A stretch of 64,000 nucleotides of DNA from CAZOVB01 sp964583095 (GTDB lineage: Bacteria; Planctomycetota; Phycisphaerae; SM23-33). The notes beneath the pieces are model-generated. The model was not told the origin of the DNA. It did no database searches and saw nothing but the letters and a program-made list of their open reading frames with translations. The translations under genes and the position numbers were made by a program. Shown here piece after piece: positions 34,343 to 43,337 of this stretch. Position 1 is the first letter of the stretch. Each line of letters begins with the position of its first letter. The stretch is taken from NCBI GenBank assembly GCA_964583095.1, contig CAZOVB010000001.1, positions 186,001 to 250,000 of the forward strand, in the 5' to 3' direction.

Positions 34343-35932
34343 ATGTCCGCCCGATTTGCCCTGTTGATCTGCCTCCCAGCCATCTGTGTCGTCCCTTTGG
34401 CCGCTCAGGATTCCACCAACAACCACCCGGCCTGGTCGTCGCGGGCGGGACGAAACCTGGCCTTTGACGTCCGGGGCCTGCCCGAGAAGCTCAGCGACGA
34501 AAACCTGCTCTGGTCAAAGGATTTGCGGGCCACGCAGTATACCCACCCAACCGTGGCCGGCGATAAACTGCTGCTGGGGGCCTCGGGCGATGCCCTCCAG
34601 GGCGAAAGACTCGAGCCCGGCGGCAAGGGAAGAAACTACGGCGCGCTGCTGTGCTTCAACCTGCACACCGGCGAGTTGATCTGGCAACTGCGGACCCCGC
34701 CGCGGAATCCACACTCCCGCGACAGTTGGTATGGCATGTGCTCTTCGGCCGTCGTGCAGGACGGCAAGCTCTGGGCGGTCTCCAGCCAGGCCGAGCTGCT
34801 CTGTTTGGACCTCAACGGACAGGCCGACGGCAATGACGGGCCCTTCCAGGACGAGGCGGCCTACATGAAAGGGACCGACGATGAGCCGATCGGGGAGCTC
34901 CTGCCCACCGATGCCGACATTCTCTGGCTCTACGACATGGGCCAGAACCTCAACGTCAAGCTCCACGATGCCTACTCCGGCACCCCCCTGCTGCTGGGCG
35001 AGCAGGTGTGGGTCTCGACCAGCCACGCCGAAGGCAAGCACAAGTCCCCCACCTGGAGGCCCCGGTATTACAAGCATGGAGACAGGCCCCCGGCACCGAA
35101 TATCGCCGTGTTCGACAAGAACACCGGGGCGCTGCTGGCCAAGGATGATCTGGAGATTCCCACGGTGTTTCACGGCCAGTGGTCGACCCCCACGGCCGGG
35201 AAGGTCGGCGACCGGATGCAGGTTTTCTGGGGCGACGGCTACGGTGTGCTCCACGCGTTTGACGTTCCCGAAAAGCTCGATGCCGACCAGGGCCCCGTTA
35301 CCCTCAAGCAGAGCTGGCAGTTCGATTGCAACCCCAAAGAGTATCGCGAGAAGCCCGACGGGGGGTATTACGCCTACGACCACCACTCGCCCAAGGGCCC
35401 GGCCGAGATCATCGCCACCCCCGTCTACCACGAGGGCAAGGTGTATATCGCCATAGGCCGGGACTTCATGTACAACGACCGCAAGAGCCAGAAGGGACGG
35501 GCGATCGGCAACGGGATGCTCTGGTGCCTCGACCCGGGGGCCGATGAGGAGAATCGGGTTCTCTGGTCGACCGACAAGGTGCAGCGTAGCCTGTCCACCG
35601 TGGCCATTGCCGACGGGATCCTGGTCGCGGCGGATACGGCTGGCTACCTCAACGCCTTTGAAGCCTCCAACGGCAAGCACCTCTGGACGCTGGACATGGA
35701 GTACCAGATCTGGGCATCGTCGCCGATCATCGCCGACGGGAAGATCTACGTCAGCACGGACCACCGGGACCTGTTCGCCCTGGCACTTTCGCGGGAAAAG
35801 CACCTGCTGAGCACCAGCCAGGTCGATTCCATGCTGGCTACACCGGCAGTGGCAGAGGGGCTGATCATCCTGCCCTCACAGCGATCGATCCGCGTCCACG
35901 CCGGTAGCGGATATCAGCCGAGCCAGGAATAG
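34343..35932 (+). CDS. Secreted PQQ-type beta-propeller protein
   Basis: The 529-residue product has a signal peptide (FALLICLPAICVVPLAAQ) and repeated PQQ-like propeller blades, seen as GALLCFNLHTGELIWQLRTP, NIAVFDKNTGALLAKDDLE and GYLNAFEASNGKHLWTLDME. Such proteins are common in Planctomycetota and are often binding scaffolds rather than quinone dehydrogenases; no dehydrogenase metal site is evident. AAAGGAATTGCC precedes the ATG. It stands alone between the intergenic region and tRNA-Leu. Confidence 0.85.
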   Translation: MSARFALLICLPAICVVPLAAQDSTNNHPAWSSRAGRNLAFDVRGLPEKLSDENLLWSKDLRATQYTHPTVAGDKLLLGASGDALQGERLEPGGKGRNYGALLCFNLHTGELIWQLRTPPRNPHSRDSWYGMCSSAVVQDGKLWAVSSQAELLCLDLNGQADGNDGPFQDEAAYMKGTDDEPIGELLPTDADILWLYDMGQNLNVKLHDAYSGTPLLLGEQVWVSTSHAEGKHKSPTWRPRYYKHGDRPPAPNIAVFDKNTGALLAKDDLEIPTVFHGQWSTPTAGKVGDRMQVFWGDGYGVLHAFDVPEKLDADQGPVTLKQSWQFDCNPKEYREKPDGGYYAYDHHSPKGPAEIIATPVYHEGKVYIAIGRDFMYNDRKSQKGRAIGNGMLWCLDPGADEENRVLWSTDKVQRSLSTVAIADGILVAADTAGYLNAFEASNGKHLWTLDMEYQIWASSPIIADGKIYVSTDHRDLFALALSREKHLLSTSQVDSMLATPAVAEGLIILPSQRSIRVHAGSGYQPSQE

Positions 35933-35951
35933 CCGGACCGGCGTGAAAAAC

Positions 35952-35980
35952 TTGGAGAAACCGGGGTCATAGGGTAGAAT
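35952..35980 (+). promoter_or_regulatory. Promoter of tRNA-Leu
   Basis: TTGGAG (35952-35957), a 17-base spacer and TAGAAT (35975-35980) lie 14 bases before the tRNA 5' end. Confidence 0.7.
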
Positions 35981-35994
35981 TCCGCCCTGCACCT

Positions 35995-36076
35995 GCGAGG
36001 GTGGCGGAATTGGCAGACGCGCCAGGTTTAGGTCCTGGTCCCGAAAGGGGTGCGGGTTCGAGTCCCGCCTCTCGCA
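35995..36076 (+). tRNA. tRNA-Leu (UAG)
   Basis: An 82-nt class II tRNA: acceptor GCGAGGG pairs with CTCTCGC (one G-U), the anticodon loop is TTTAGGT between CCAGG and CCTGG (anticodon UAG), a long variable arm includes CCCGAAAGGGG, and the T-arm is GCGGG/CCCGC. The discriminator is A; CCA is not encoded. Confidence 0.95.
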
Positions 36077-36104
36077 ATCAGCGACTGAGGTAAGAACGGG
36101 GTTT

Positions 36105-37637
36105 TCAGGCTTCTTCGACGGCTACCTTTTCGGGCTGGGTTGCAGCCTTTCGACGACCGATCCGCTGGGCCTGGAAGCTCAGGATCGAGACGTAGTAGAA
36201 GCCGAAAGCGAAGATCACCAGGAACGGCGTTCCGATGGCCGACTTGAAGTTGATCAGGCTGATCACGGCGCAGATGGTCATGTAAAGCCCGAAGCCGAAT
36301 TCGATGTAGGGCAGCAGGGACCGGCGTTTCTTCTTGCCCGACTGACAGTCGCCTTCCAGGCTCGCATCGGTCTTGTCACCGTATTTGGGGGTTCGTACGA
36401 ATTCGCTCTTCTTGCCGAAGAACGCTTCGAGCACGGCCTTGGTGTTGGAGACGCAGAGCCCGGCGCCCAGGGCTGTCATCACCGGCAGGTACTTGAGTGT
36501 GGAGCGCCAGTCCTTGCTCAGCTCGTACTGGGCCGTGACATAGAAGATGCTGGCCGAGAACGTCGCCAGGGCCAATACGCTCATATCAAACACGCCCCGC
36601 CAGATGCTGCCCGAATCGACCGGGACCGTCTGGAGATACATCGCCGGGAACATCAGGATCATCAGGATCAGGGTGAACAGGTGCACGCAGAAGGCCGTCA
36701 ACTGAAAGAAGGACTCGACCTTGACCTTCAGCGGCAGATCGGACAGGAAAACCTTGGGCAGCAGCTTCAGGGCGTTCTGGGCTCCGCCCTTGGTCCAGCG
36801 GAACTGCTGGGCCTTGAAGGCGTGCATTTCGGGGGGCAGCTCGGCCGGGCTTTCCAGTTCCGGCAGGAACACGAACTGCCATCCGCGGAGTTGTGCGCGG
36901 TAGGAAAGATCCAGGTCTTCGGTGAGGGTATCGTGTCGCCAGCCTCCGGCATCGTCGATGGCTGATCGTCGCCACGTCCCGGCCGTGCCGTTAAACGCCA
37001 TGAAACGCTTGCTGCGGTTTCGCGCAACGTGCTCGATGGCGAAGTGCCCGTCCAGGAAGATCGCCTGGCTGCGGGTGAGCATGCTGTGATCCCGGTTCAG
37101 ATGCGACCAGCGGGTCTGGACGACGCACACCTTCTCGTCGGTAAAGTACGGGATCGAGCGTTTGAGGAACCAGGGCTCGGGGACAAAGTCGGCATCGAAG
37201 ATGGTGATGAATTCGCCCTTGGCGCTCTTGAGGCCGTTGGCCAGGGCGCCGGCTTTGAAGCCCTCCCGGTTGCTTCGGTGGATGTACTGGATGTCGAAGC
37301 CGCGGGCGGCCATCTTCTCCACCGTCCGCCGGGCAATGTCGCGGGTCTCATCGGTGCTGTCGTCGAGGACCTGGATCTGAAGCTTGTCGCCGGGATAGTC
37401 GATCTGGCAGGTTTTTTCGATAATCCGGCCGGCGACGTGCTTCTCGTTGTACATCGGCAATTGGATGGTAACCGGTGGGAGGCTCTCGAAGCGGCCTTTG
37501 GGCTTGGGGACATTGTTGCGGTGCCGGTAGTACAGGAACACCAGCGCGTAGCGATGGAAACCATAGATCGACACCACGATCAGCATGATCGTGTAGACGG
37601 TCATGAACAATGTCTGCCCCAGCGACAACCAATCCAT
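36105..37637 (-). CDS. Processive family 2 glycosyltransferase (cellulose-synthase-like)
   Basis: The 510-residue inner-membrane enzyme has one N-terminal helix (about 8-30), a cytoplasmic GT2 domain and several C-terminal helices. The family residues are present: VLDDSTDET, IFDADFVPEP, TEDLDLSYRAQ and QQFRWTKGG (the QxxRW motif of processive synthases). It should extend a beta-linked polysaccharide or transfer sugar to a lipid. No cellulose or alginate partner genes are nearby, so the product is unknown. AAGGA lies 7 bases before the ATG, and it has its own promoter. Confidence 0.9.
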   Translation of the reverse strand: MDWLSLGQTLFMTVYTIMLIVVSIYGFHRYALVFLYYRHRNNVPKPKGRFESLPPVTIQLPMYNEKHVAGRIIEKTCQIDYPGDKLQIQVLDDSTDETRDIARRTVEKMAARGFDIQYIHRSNREGFKAGALANGLKSAKGEFITIFDADFVPEPWFLKRSIPYFTDEKVCVVQTRWSHLNRDHSMLTRSQAIFLDGHFAIEHVARNRSKRFMAFNGTAGTWRRSAIDDAGGWRHDTLTEDLDLSYRAQLRGWQFVFLPELESPAELPPEMHAFKAQQFRWTKGGAQNALKLLPKVFLSDLPLKVKVESFFQLTAFCVHLFTLILMILMFPAMYLQTVPVDSGSIWRGVFDMSVLALATFSASIFYVTAQYELSKDWRSTLKYLPVMTALGAGLCVSNTKAVLEAFFGKKSEFVRTPKYGDKTDASLEGDCQSGKKKRRSLLPYIEFGFGLYMTICAVISLINFKSAIGTPFLVIFAFGFYYVSILSFQAQRIGRRKAATQPEKVAVEEA

Positions 37638-37727
37638 TGCGTATCCTTCTCACGATAGTCTCGCGCTGCGCCCACAGACCTCGCGGAAGGCCTGTCGACG
37701 AAGCTGCACCCCTGTTGTGACCGCACT

Positions 37728-37757
37728 ATTGTACAGATCGGCCTCAACTATCGTCAA
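37728..37757 (-). promoter_or_regulatory. Promoter of the glycosyltransferase
   Basis: On the minus strand TTGACG (37757-37752), an 18-base spacer and TACAAT (37733-37728) lie 90 bases upstream of the glycosyltransferase start. Confidence 0.6.
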
Positions 37758-37805
37758 GGATCAGGTTTGCGCAAATTTTCCCTTTGGCCCAACGCCCTGG
37801 CGGGC

Positions 37806-38483
37806 TTATCCGTTGGATTTGTGGCCTGTCGCCTGCTGGTGACGGACGATATCGCCGGTTCGCAGGAAGATGATATCCTCGGCAATGTTTGTGCACAGGT
37901 CCCCGATGCGCTCCAACGCCTTGGCCAGGTTCATCATGGTCAAGACGACTTCCGTGCCGCCGGGCTCCTGGCCGTGACGTTCCAGAACCGCCTGCATGGT
38001 CTCCTTGTAGATCTGATTGATGGTCTGGTCGGTCTCGATGACCCGCGAAGCGATGGCTGCATCCGGCACCGAGAGCATTCGAACCGTTCGGCCCATGACC
38101 TCCAGGGTCTGCTGGGCCAATCGGCGGAAACCGGGCTGGTCGTCCAGGTCGACCCGATCCTCGACCACCCTGCGGACGCGCCGTCCCATGCCGGCGGCCA
38201 GGTCGGCGATGCGCTCCAGGTCACTGTTGACCTTGATAATGGTGCAGACCATTCGCAGGTCGACCGCGGCCGGCTGATACAGCGCCAGCAGCCGGATGCA
38301 GTCCTGCTCGATCTCGACCTCCTCCCGGTCGATGATCCGGTCGTTCCGATCGATGGTATTGCCGGCCTCGATATCCCCCTCTTCGATGGCCCGAAGGGCA
38401 TCGACCAACGCCTGTTCGACACGCATTCCCATAGTGTCCAGCCGGAGAATCATCTTTTCCAGCCTCTGCTGCAATTCGGACAT
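37806..38483 (-). CDS. phoU: Phosphate signalling protein PhoU
   Basis: The 225-residue all-helical protein consists of two PhoU domains; the metal-binding Glu/Asp signature is visible in the first (AIEEGDIEAGNTIDRNDRIID) and second (ASRVIETDQTINQIYKE) repeats. PhoU links the Pst phosphate transporter to the phosphate two-component system and dampens the response. It lies 18 bases after pstB, in the usual order, with GGAG 7 bases before the ATG. Confidence 0.93.
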   Translation of the reverse strand: MSELQQRLEKMILRLDTMGMRVEQALVDALRAIEEGDIEAGNTIDRNDRIIDREEVEIEQDCIRLLALYQPAAVDLRMVCTIIKVNSDLERIADLAAGMGRRVRRVVEDRVDLDDQPGFRRLAQQTLEVMGRTVRMLSVPDAAIASRVIETDQTINQIYKETMQAVLERHGQEPGGTEVVLTMMNLAKALERIGDLCTNIAEDIIFLRTGDIVRHQQATGHKSNG

Positions 38484-38501
38484 TCTCTCGCTCCGTCGGG
38501 C

Positions 38502-39359
38502 TTAGCCGAATCTTCCGGTGATGTAGTCTTCCGTCTGCTGCTTGGCGGGGCTGGTGAACAGGTCGCGTGTCAGGCCATATTCGATCAGTTCGCCCATACA
38601 GAAAAATGCCGTCCGGTCACTGACGCGGCCGGCCTGCTGCATGTTATGCGTCACGATCACTATTGTGTAGGTGTCCTTGAGACGACCAATAAGCTCCTCG
38701 ATTTTCGCGGTGGCAATCGGATCCAGGGCCGAGCACGGCTCGTCCATCAGCAGCACCTTGGGCTTGGTGGCCAGGGCACGGGCAATGCAGAGGCGCTGTT
38801 GCTGTCCGCCCGAGAGAGCCAGAGCGGATTTCTTCAAATCGTCCTTGACCTCATCCCACAGGGCGGCGTCGCGGAGGCACTGCTCGACCAGCGGCTCCAG
38901 GTCCCGCCGCTTGATGCCCGCCAGGCGGGGACCAAAAGCAATGTTTTCGTAAATCGATTTTGGAAAAGGATTTGGTTTCTGGAAGACCATCCCCACCTGT
39001 CGCCGGAGATGCACCAGATTCACCCGTCGCTGGTAGATGTTGACCGAGTCGACCTCCATGGCCCCCTCGGCCCGGGCGCTGGGAACCAGGTCGTTCATCC
39101 GGTTGATGCTCCGCAGCCATGTGCTCTTGCCGCAGCCGCTGGGGCCTATGATGGCCGTCACCGACTGGGGGAAAACATCCATGGTCACGTTCTTCACACC
39201 GACCTTCTGATCGTAGTAAAGGCTGAAATCAATGGACCGAATGGTCGGTGTCGCCGGTTCGGGTTCTCTGCGCGGGACACCTGTCGGTTCTTCCCGAAGG
39301 GAAACGCTCATCTTCCCTGTTCGGGCAGGTCGGCTCTGGCTCTGGGTCTGTGAGACCAT
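38502..39359 (-). CDS. pstB: Phosphate ABC transporter ATP-binding protein PstB
   Basis: The 285-residue ATPase powers phosphate import with PstA/PstC. The Walker A GPSGCGKST, signature LSGGQQQRLCIARAL, Walker B VLLMDEPCSALDP and H-loop VTHNM are complete. The first 35 residues before the ABC domain are polar and variable. The start has AGGAG 5 bases upstream. The permease and binding-protein genes pstC, pstA and pstS are not in this window. Confidence 0.95.
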   Translation of the reverse strand: MVSQTQSQSRPARTGKMSVSLREEPTGVPRREPEPATPTIRSIDFSLYYDQKVGVKNVTMDVFPQSVTAIIGPSGCGKSTWLRSINRMNDLVPSARAEGAMEVDSVNIYQRRVNLVHLRRQVGMVFQKPNPFPKSIYENIAFGPRLAGIKRRDLEPLVEQCLRDAALWDEVKDDLKKSALALSGGQQQRLCIARALATKPKVLLMDEPCSALDPIATAKIEELIGRLKDTYTIVIVTHNMQQAGRVSDRTAFFCMGELIEYGLTRDLFTSPAKQQTEDYITGRFG

Positions 39360-39465
39360 TTCGGCTCCTGTGGATTAGGTGTTCGTCTGCATCGGGACAG
39401 ACCAGGTACCAGCCTTTCCGGCTGGAAACCAGTTCCATGCAGGAAAATAGCACCGCGAGCCTCCA

Positions 39466-39471
39466 ATTATA
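39466..39471 (-). promoter_or_regulatory. Putative -10 element of pstB-phoU
   Basis: On the minus strand a perfect TATAAT lies 106 bases upstream of pstB. The nearest good -35 (TTTACA) is 20 bases away. A weak -35 is expected for an activator-dependent Pho promoter, but I see no clear PhoB box. Confidence 0.35.
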
Positions 39472-39581
39472 CAAAGAGTCCGTCAGCGCATTGTAAAGCT
39501 TGTGCTAAGATTCCCCCGGGGCCCGTTCATTGCATCTTATGCCGTTTTGTTCTTCCTGAATTGGCGGTAGAATGCGAGCAA

Positions 39582-40286
39582 ATGGAAGGCAAGAGAATTG
39601 TCATTGTGGAAGATGAGCAGGACATGGCCGACCTGGTCGCCATGCGGCTCAAGCGTGAGAACTTCCAGGTCGATATCGCTCTGAATGGGCGGCAGGGCCT
39701 GGAAAAGATCCGCTCGGGCCCCACGGATCTGGTCATCCTGGATTTGATGCTGCCCAAGATGTCCGGGACGGAGATCGCCCAGCAACTCCGAAACGACCCC
39801 AAGACCGCCAAGATCCCCATCCTCATGCTCACTGCCAAGAGCGAAGAGAGCGATATTGTCCTGGGGCTGCATATCGGGGCCGACGACTACGTCACCAAGC
39901 CCTTCAGCATGTCGGTGCTGATGGCACGCGTCTCTGCCCTGCTGCGTCGTTCCAGTCATGACGAAGAACCGGAGAGCAACTACCTCGAGGCCGGGCCGAT
40001 CCGGATCGACCGGGACCGACATGAGGTCGCTGTCTCCGGCAAGCCGGTGCAGTTGACGCTCACGGAGTTTCGCCTGCTGGCCGCCATCGTCTCAGCCAAG
40101 GGACGCGTCCTGAGCCGAAACCAGTTGATCGATCAGGCCCTGGGCGTCAATGCCGTCGTCACCGACCGGACCATTGACGTTCACATGGCCGCATTGCGGC
40201 GGAAACTCGGCAAAGCCCGCAACTTCATTCGCACTGTACGCGGGATCGGCTACCGCCTGGCCAACGAGCAGGAGCAGAACGCCTGA
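39582..40286 (+). CDS. OmpR/PhoB-type response regulator
   Basis: The 234-residue regulator has a receiver domain (VEDEQD, phospho-acceptor Asp54 in VILDLMLPK, conserved Lys in YVTKPFS) and a winged-helix DNA-binding domain from about residue 133 (LTLTEFRLLAAIVS, then RTIDVHMAALRRKLG and TVRGIGYRL). Divergence from pstB-phoU suggests it is the PhoB of this organism, but no histidine kinase is adjacent, so no symbol is given. The start at 39582 fits the domain; its ribosome binding site is weak. TAGAAT at 39568-39573 would make the mRNA nearly leaderless if it is the -10. Confidence 0.9.
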   Translation: MEGKRIVIVEDEQDMADLVAMRLKRENFQVDIALNGRQGLEKIRSGPTDLVILDLMLPKMSGTEIAQQLRNDPKTAKIPILMLTAKSEESDIVLGLHIGADDYVTKPFSMSVLMARVSALLRRSSHDEEPESNYLEAGPIRIDRDRHEVAVSGKPVQLTLTEFRLLAAIVSAKGRVLSRNQLIDQALGVNAVVTDRTIDVHMAALRRKLGKARNFIRTVRGIGYRLANEQEQNA

Positions 40287-40353
40287 CCTGCCCACCAGCC
40301 GGCCGAGGCCTTTGCACCTGTCTCAGCGACTCTCCCGCCCCTTGCCAAGGCGA

Positions 40354-40776
40354 CTACTGTCCCTCGCGGATCTTCCGGGCCAATTCTTCCGCCTGATCCT
40401 GGGAATAGGCCGATTCCATCGCAGGCCAGTTGAACTGCCACGCATCCCCGCTGGTCCGAGGGATGATGTGCACGTGGACGTGCATGATCTCCTGATGGGC
40501 GGCCTTGCCGTTGTTCTGAAGGATGTTGACTCCCTCGGCCTCGACTGCCCTGGAGACCGATTTGACCAGCCCGGGAAGGTTGGACAGGACATGCCCGGCC
40601 TGCATGGGAGACAGTTCATCCATCGTCCGGACATGGGCCTTGGGGATCAGCAGGACGTGGCCTCGGGCGAGGGGGTGGATGTCCAGAAAGGCCAGACAAT
40701 GCTCGTCTTCGTATACCTTGTGGGCGGGGATATCACCGGCCACGATCTTGCAGAAAATGCAGTCGTTCTGGAACAT
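40354..40776 (-). CDS. HIT-family nucleotide hydrolase or transferase
   Basis: The 140-residue protein matches Hint/Fhit-like HIT proteins, which act on nucleoside phosphoramidates or dinucleoside polyphosphates. The histidine triad HVHVHIIPR is near residues 98-106, and CIFCKIVAGDIP at the start has the usual first two zinc-type cysteines (Cys6, Cys9). AGGAG precedes the ATG. It lies 90 bases downstream of rplQ on the same strand, separated by a hairpin. Confidence 0.93.
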   Translation of the reverse strand: MFQNDCIFCKIVAGDIPAHKVYEDEHCLAFLDIHPLARGHVLLIPKAHVRTMDELSPMQAGHVLSNLPGLVKSVSRAVEAEGVNILQNNGKAAHQEIMHVHVHIIPRTSGDAWQFNWPAMESAYSQDQAEELARKIREGQ

Positions 40777-40804
40777 GGGGGCTCCTGGGTTGGCTGTAAC
40801 TGGA

Positions 40805-40833
40805 GCAGCCCGCGGGAAGGACCCACGGGCTGC
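40805..40833 (-). terminator. Terminator-like hairpin after rplQ
   Basis: GCAGCCCG pairs with CGGGCTGC (8 bp, 13-base loop) between rplQ and the HIT gene. It lacks a proper U-tract, so termination may be partial or Rho-dependent. Confidence 0.35.
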
Positions 40834-40866
40834 GATTGGAAACCTGGTTTTCGCGTTGTTCGCGGA

Positions 40867-41568
40867 TCAGGCCTGCTTGTCTTCCTCTTGGGTGGAGGAA
40901 TCCTGCGAGTCCTCTTGCTGATCCTCGGTCGCCTCAGCCTGGGCGTCTTCCACCTTGGGTTCTTCTGCCGGCTCCGGCTGATCTTCCTGGGGCTCCTGGG
41001 CTTCGTCCTGGGCCTGGGCAGGAGATTCTTCCTGTTCTGGTTTGGCCCGCTGGGTGCCCGACCCGGAGCGACCCGCGCCCTGTCCGGCCATGGCGTATCG
41101 CTTCTGGGCGCGTTTGCGGCGACGGGATCGCCGTCGGCCTGAACCTTCGCCCTCGGCCTCTCCTTCTTCGGTGATCAACTGGAGCATGACCTTTTCACCG
41201 GAATCGCCGATTCGCGTTTCGCCCATGCGGATGATCCGGGTATAGCCCCCGGGTCTGCCGGCATAGCGCGGAGCGATCTCGTCGAAGAGCTTGGTGATGA
41301 CGGTCACGCGGCGATCCGAAGCGTCGGCTTCGTCTTCCGGGAAGATCTCCCGGTTTCCGACCATGGAAATCGCCAGTCTGCGAGCGTGGAGGGTGCCCTT
41401 CTTGGCGGTGGTGATGAGCTTCTCCACAAATCGGCGGACTTCCTTGGCCTTGGGTTCGGTGGTAACCACCGCCCCGTGTTCGATCAGCGAAGCCGCCATG
41501 TTGCGGTACATCGCCTTTCGGTGGCTGGGCGTCCGCCCCAGATGTCGTTTGGCTATCCGGTGACGCAT
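40867..41568 (-). CDS. rplQ: 50S ribosomal protein L17 with acidic C-terminal extension
   Basis: L17 binds 23S rRNA near the exit tunnel. The core (MRHRIAKRHLGRTPSHRKAM to about residue 132) is standard. A tail of about 100 residues follows: first basic (RRRSRRRKRAQKR), then very rich in Glu, Gln, Asp and Pro (ending QEEDKQA). Normal bacterial L17 is about 120-135 residues. It follows rpoA as usual in the alpha operon. Confidence 0.96.
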   Translation of the reverse strand: MRHRIAKRHLGRTPSHRKAMYRNMAASLIEHGAVVTTEPKAKEVRRFVEKLITTAKKGTLHARRLAISMVGNREIFPEDEADASDRRVTVITKLFDEIAPRYAGRPGGYTRIIRMGETRIGDSGEKVMLQLITEEGEAEGEGSGRRRSRRRKRAQKRYAMAGQGAGRSGSGTQRAKPEQEESPAQAQDEAQEPQEDQPEPAEEPKVEDAQAEATEDQQEDSQDSSTQEEDKQA

Positions 41569-41611
41569 ATCAATTCACTTCCTGTAATCAAAGTTCGCGG
41601 TGCCGCGGGTC

Positions 41612-42628
41612 TCAGCTTTCGATCTGGGCCGGTTCCGGGCTGGACATCGGCACTTTCATGCCCAGCGACAGGCCCAGATCCGTCAGCTTGCGCTTCACCT
41701 CCCGCAGAGAGGTCTTGCCAAAGCTGCGGATCTTCAACAGGTCCGATTCCTGATACTGTACAAGTTGTCCGACGGTCTCGACCTTGGCCGATTCGAGGCA
41801 GTTGTTGGCCCGAACCGAAAGATCCAGCTCCTGGACGCTCATGTCCAGCTTGTTCTGGAGCTCCTGGTCCACTTCCTCTTCCTCGATGGCCGTGCTGGTC
41901 TCCACAATCTGCTCGCCCAGTTCGAAATACTGCACGAACGGGTTGAGGTGCTTGCGGAGGATCTTGGCCGCTTCCACGACCGCCATCTCCGGGGTGAGCG
42001 TCCCGTTGGTCCAGACCTCCAGGAGCAGCCGATCGTAGTTGGTCTTCTGCCCGACGCGGGTATTCTCGGTTCCGTATCGAACGCGGGTGACCGGGGAAAA
42101 AGCCGCATCGGTCTGAATCACGCCGACTTCCTGGTCTTCCTCGGGGTCGACCAGTTCATCGGCGGGCACGAAGCCCCGCCCGGTCTGGACGGTCATTTCC
42201 AGGTCGAACGCCACGTCGTCGGTCAGCGTTGCGATGACCAGGTCTTCGTTGATGATCTCGATGGACGGATCGGCATCGATCATGCCGGCCGTCACCGGGC
42301 CCTTCGCATCGCTGTGCAGGTGCAGGACCTTCGGTTCGTCGCTGTGAGACTTGAGCACCAGTTGCTTGATGTTCAGGACGATATCGGCTACGTCCTCCAG
42401 AACACCGGGCAAGGAGGTAAACTCGTGGTCGGCCCCGGCCAGTTTGACCTGGGTCACCGCAGCCCCTTCAAGGCTGCTAAGAAGGATGCGCCGCAGCGCA
42501 TTACCGACCGTGGTGCCGAATCCTCTTTCGAAGGGTTCGACGGCAAATTTTCCGTACGTCGGGGTTGAAACGTCTTCGTCGTTGACAACCCGTGTGGGCA
42601 ATTCTAGGCCACGCCACCTGATTCGCAT
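41612..42628 (-). CDS. rpoA: DNA-directed RNA polymerase alpha subunit
   Basis: The 338-residue alpha subunit has an N-terminal assembly domain (AVEPFERGFGTTVGNALRRILLSSLEGAAV near residues 28-58) and a C-terminal domain (SVRANNCLESAKVETVGQLVQYQESDLLKIRSFGKTSL) that contacts UP elements and activators. The length is close to E. coli alpha. GGGAGG lies 9 bases upstream of the ATG. It is between rpsD and rplQ. Confidence 0.98.
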   Translation of the reverse strand: MRIRWRGLELPTRVVNDEDVSTPTYGKFAVEPFERGFGTTVGNALRRILLSSLEGAAVTQVKLAGADHEFTSLPGVLEDVADIVLNIKQLVLKSHSDEPKVLHLHSDAKGPVTAGMIDADPSIEIINEDLVIATLTDDVAFDLEMTVQTGRGFVPADELVDPEEDQEVGVIQTDAAFSPVTRVRYGTENTRVGQKTNYDRLLLEVWTNGTLTPEMAVVEAAKILRKHLNPFVQYFELGEQIVETSTAIEEEEVDQELQNKLDMSVQELDLSVRANNCLESAKVETVGQLVQYQESDLLKIRSFGKTSLREVKRKLTDLGLSLGMKVPMSSPEPAQIES

Positions 42629-42684
42629 CGACCTTTGCCTCCCATCCTGTTGGGTAGAGTTTTGTTTGTAAGCGCTTGGGGCTT

Positions 42685-43308
42685 CTAGCGGCTGCAGATT
42701 TCCAGGATCAACTGGATCTCGATCGGCAGCATGACGTCTTCGGGAGTCGGCATCGCATTGATATTCGCCTGGAGTTTGGGCATATCCAGGTTCAACCAGC
42801 TCTGCAAATGCGGATCGCCCAGCTCTTCCAGCCTGGTGCGGATCAGGTTTTTGGACTTCTCCGAAGGTTTCACGGAGATCACGTCACCGACCTGGACCAG
42901 GTAACTGGCAATGTTGCAGCGGCGCCCGTTGACGTAGATGTGGCCATGGGCGACGGTCTGCCTGGCCGCGGGTCGCGACTCGGCAAATCCGAGCTTGTAG
43001 ACCACGTTGTCCAGGCGACGTTCGAGGATCACCAGCAGTGCATCGCCGGTGTTGCCTCGGGTTCTCTCGGACATCGTGAAATACTTGCGGAACTGCTTTT
43101 CGCGTACGCCGTAGTATCGCTTGAGTTTCTGTTTTTCGCGCAGGCGGTGACCGTATTCACTGCCGCGTCCTCTTCGCCACGGGTGCATCCCGGGCGGGTT
43201 GCCCAGGCGCCTCTCGAGCTTGCCGCTCTCGGCGCGGGCGCCCTTGAGCATAAGGTTCACGCCTTCTCGGCGGGAGAGCCTGTCTGTGGGTCCGGTATAA
43301 CGTCCCAT
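42685..43308 (-). CDS. rpsD: 30S ribosomal protein S4
   Basis: The 207-residue S4 nucleates 30S assembly on 16S rRNA. The S4 RNA-binding domain is visible (RRLDNVVYKLGFAESRPAARQTVAHGHIYVNGR, about residues 97-130). The N-terminal zinc cysteines of some S4 proteins are absent. It is followed by rpoA, as in other alpha operons. Confidence 0.97.
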   Translation of the reverse strand: MGRYTGPTDRLSRREGVNLMLKGARAESGKLERRLGNPPGMHPWRRGRGSEYGHRLREKQKLKRYYGVREKQFRKYFTMSERTRGNTGDALLVILERRLDNVVYKLGFAESRPAARQTVAHGHIYVNGRRCNIASYLVQVGDVISVKPSEKSKNLIRTRLEELGDPHLQSWLNLDMPKLQANINAMPTPEDVMLPIEIQLILEICSR

Positions 43309-43337
43309 ATCTGTCTCGTTCTCCTGTGGGTTGGGGT

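Noticed and set aside
39568..39573. TAGAAT as the promoter of the PhoB-like regulator
   Set aside because: The -35 region is poor, and the predicted transcript would begin about two bases before the start codon; too weak to list as a promoter.
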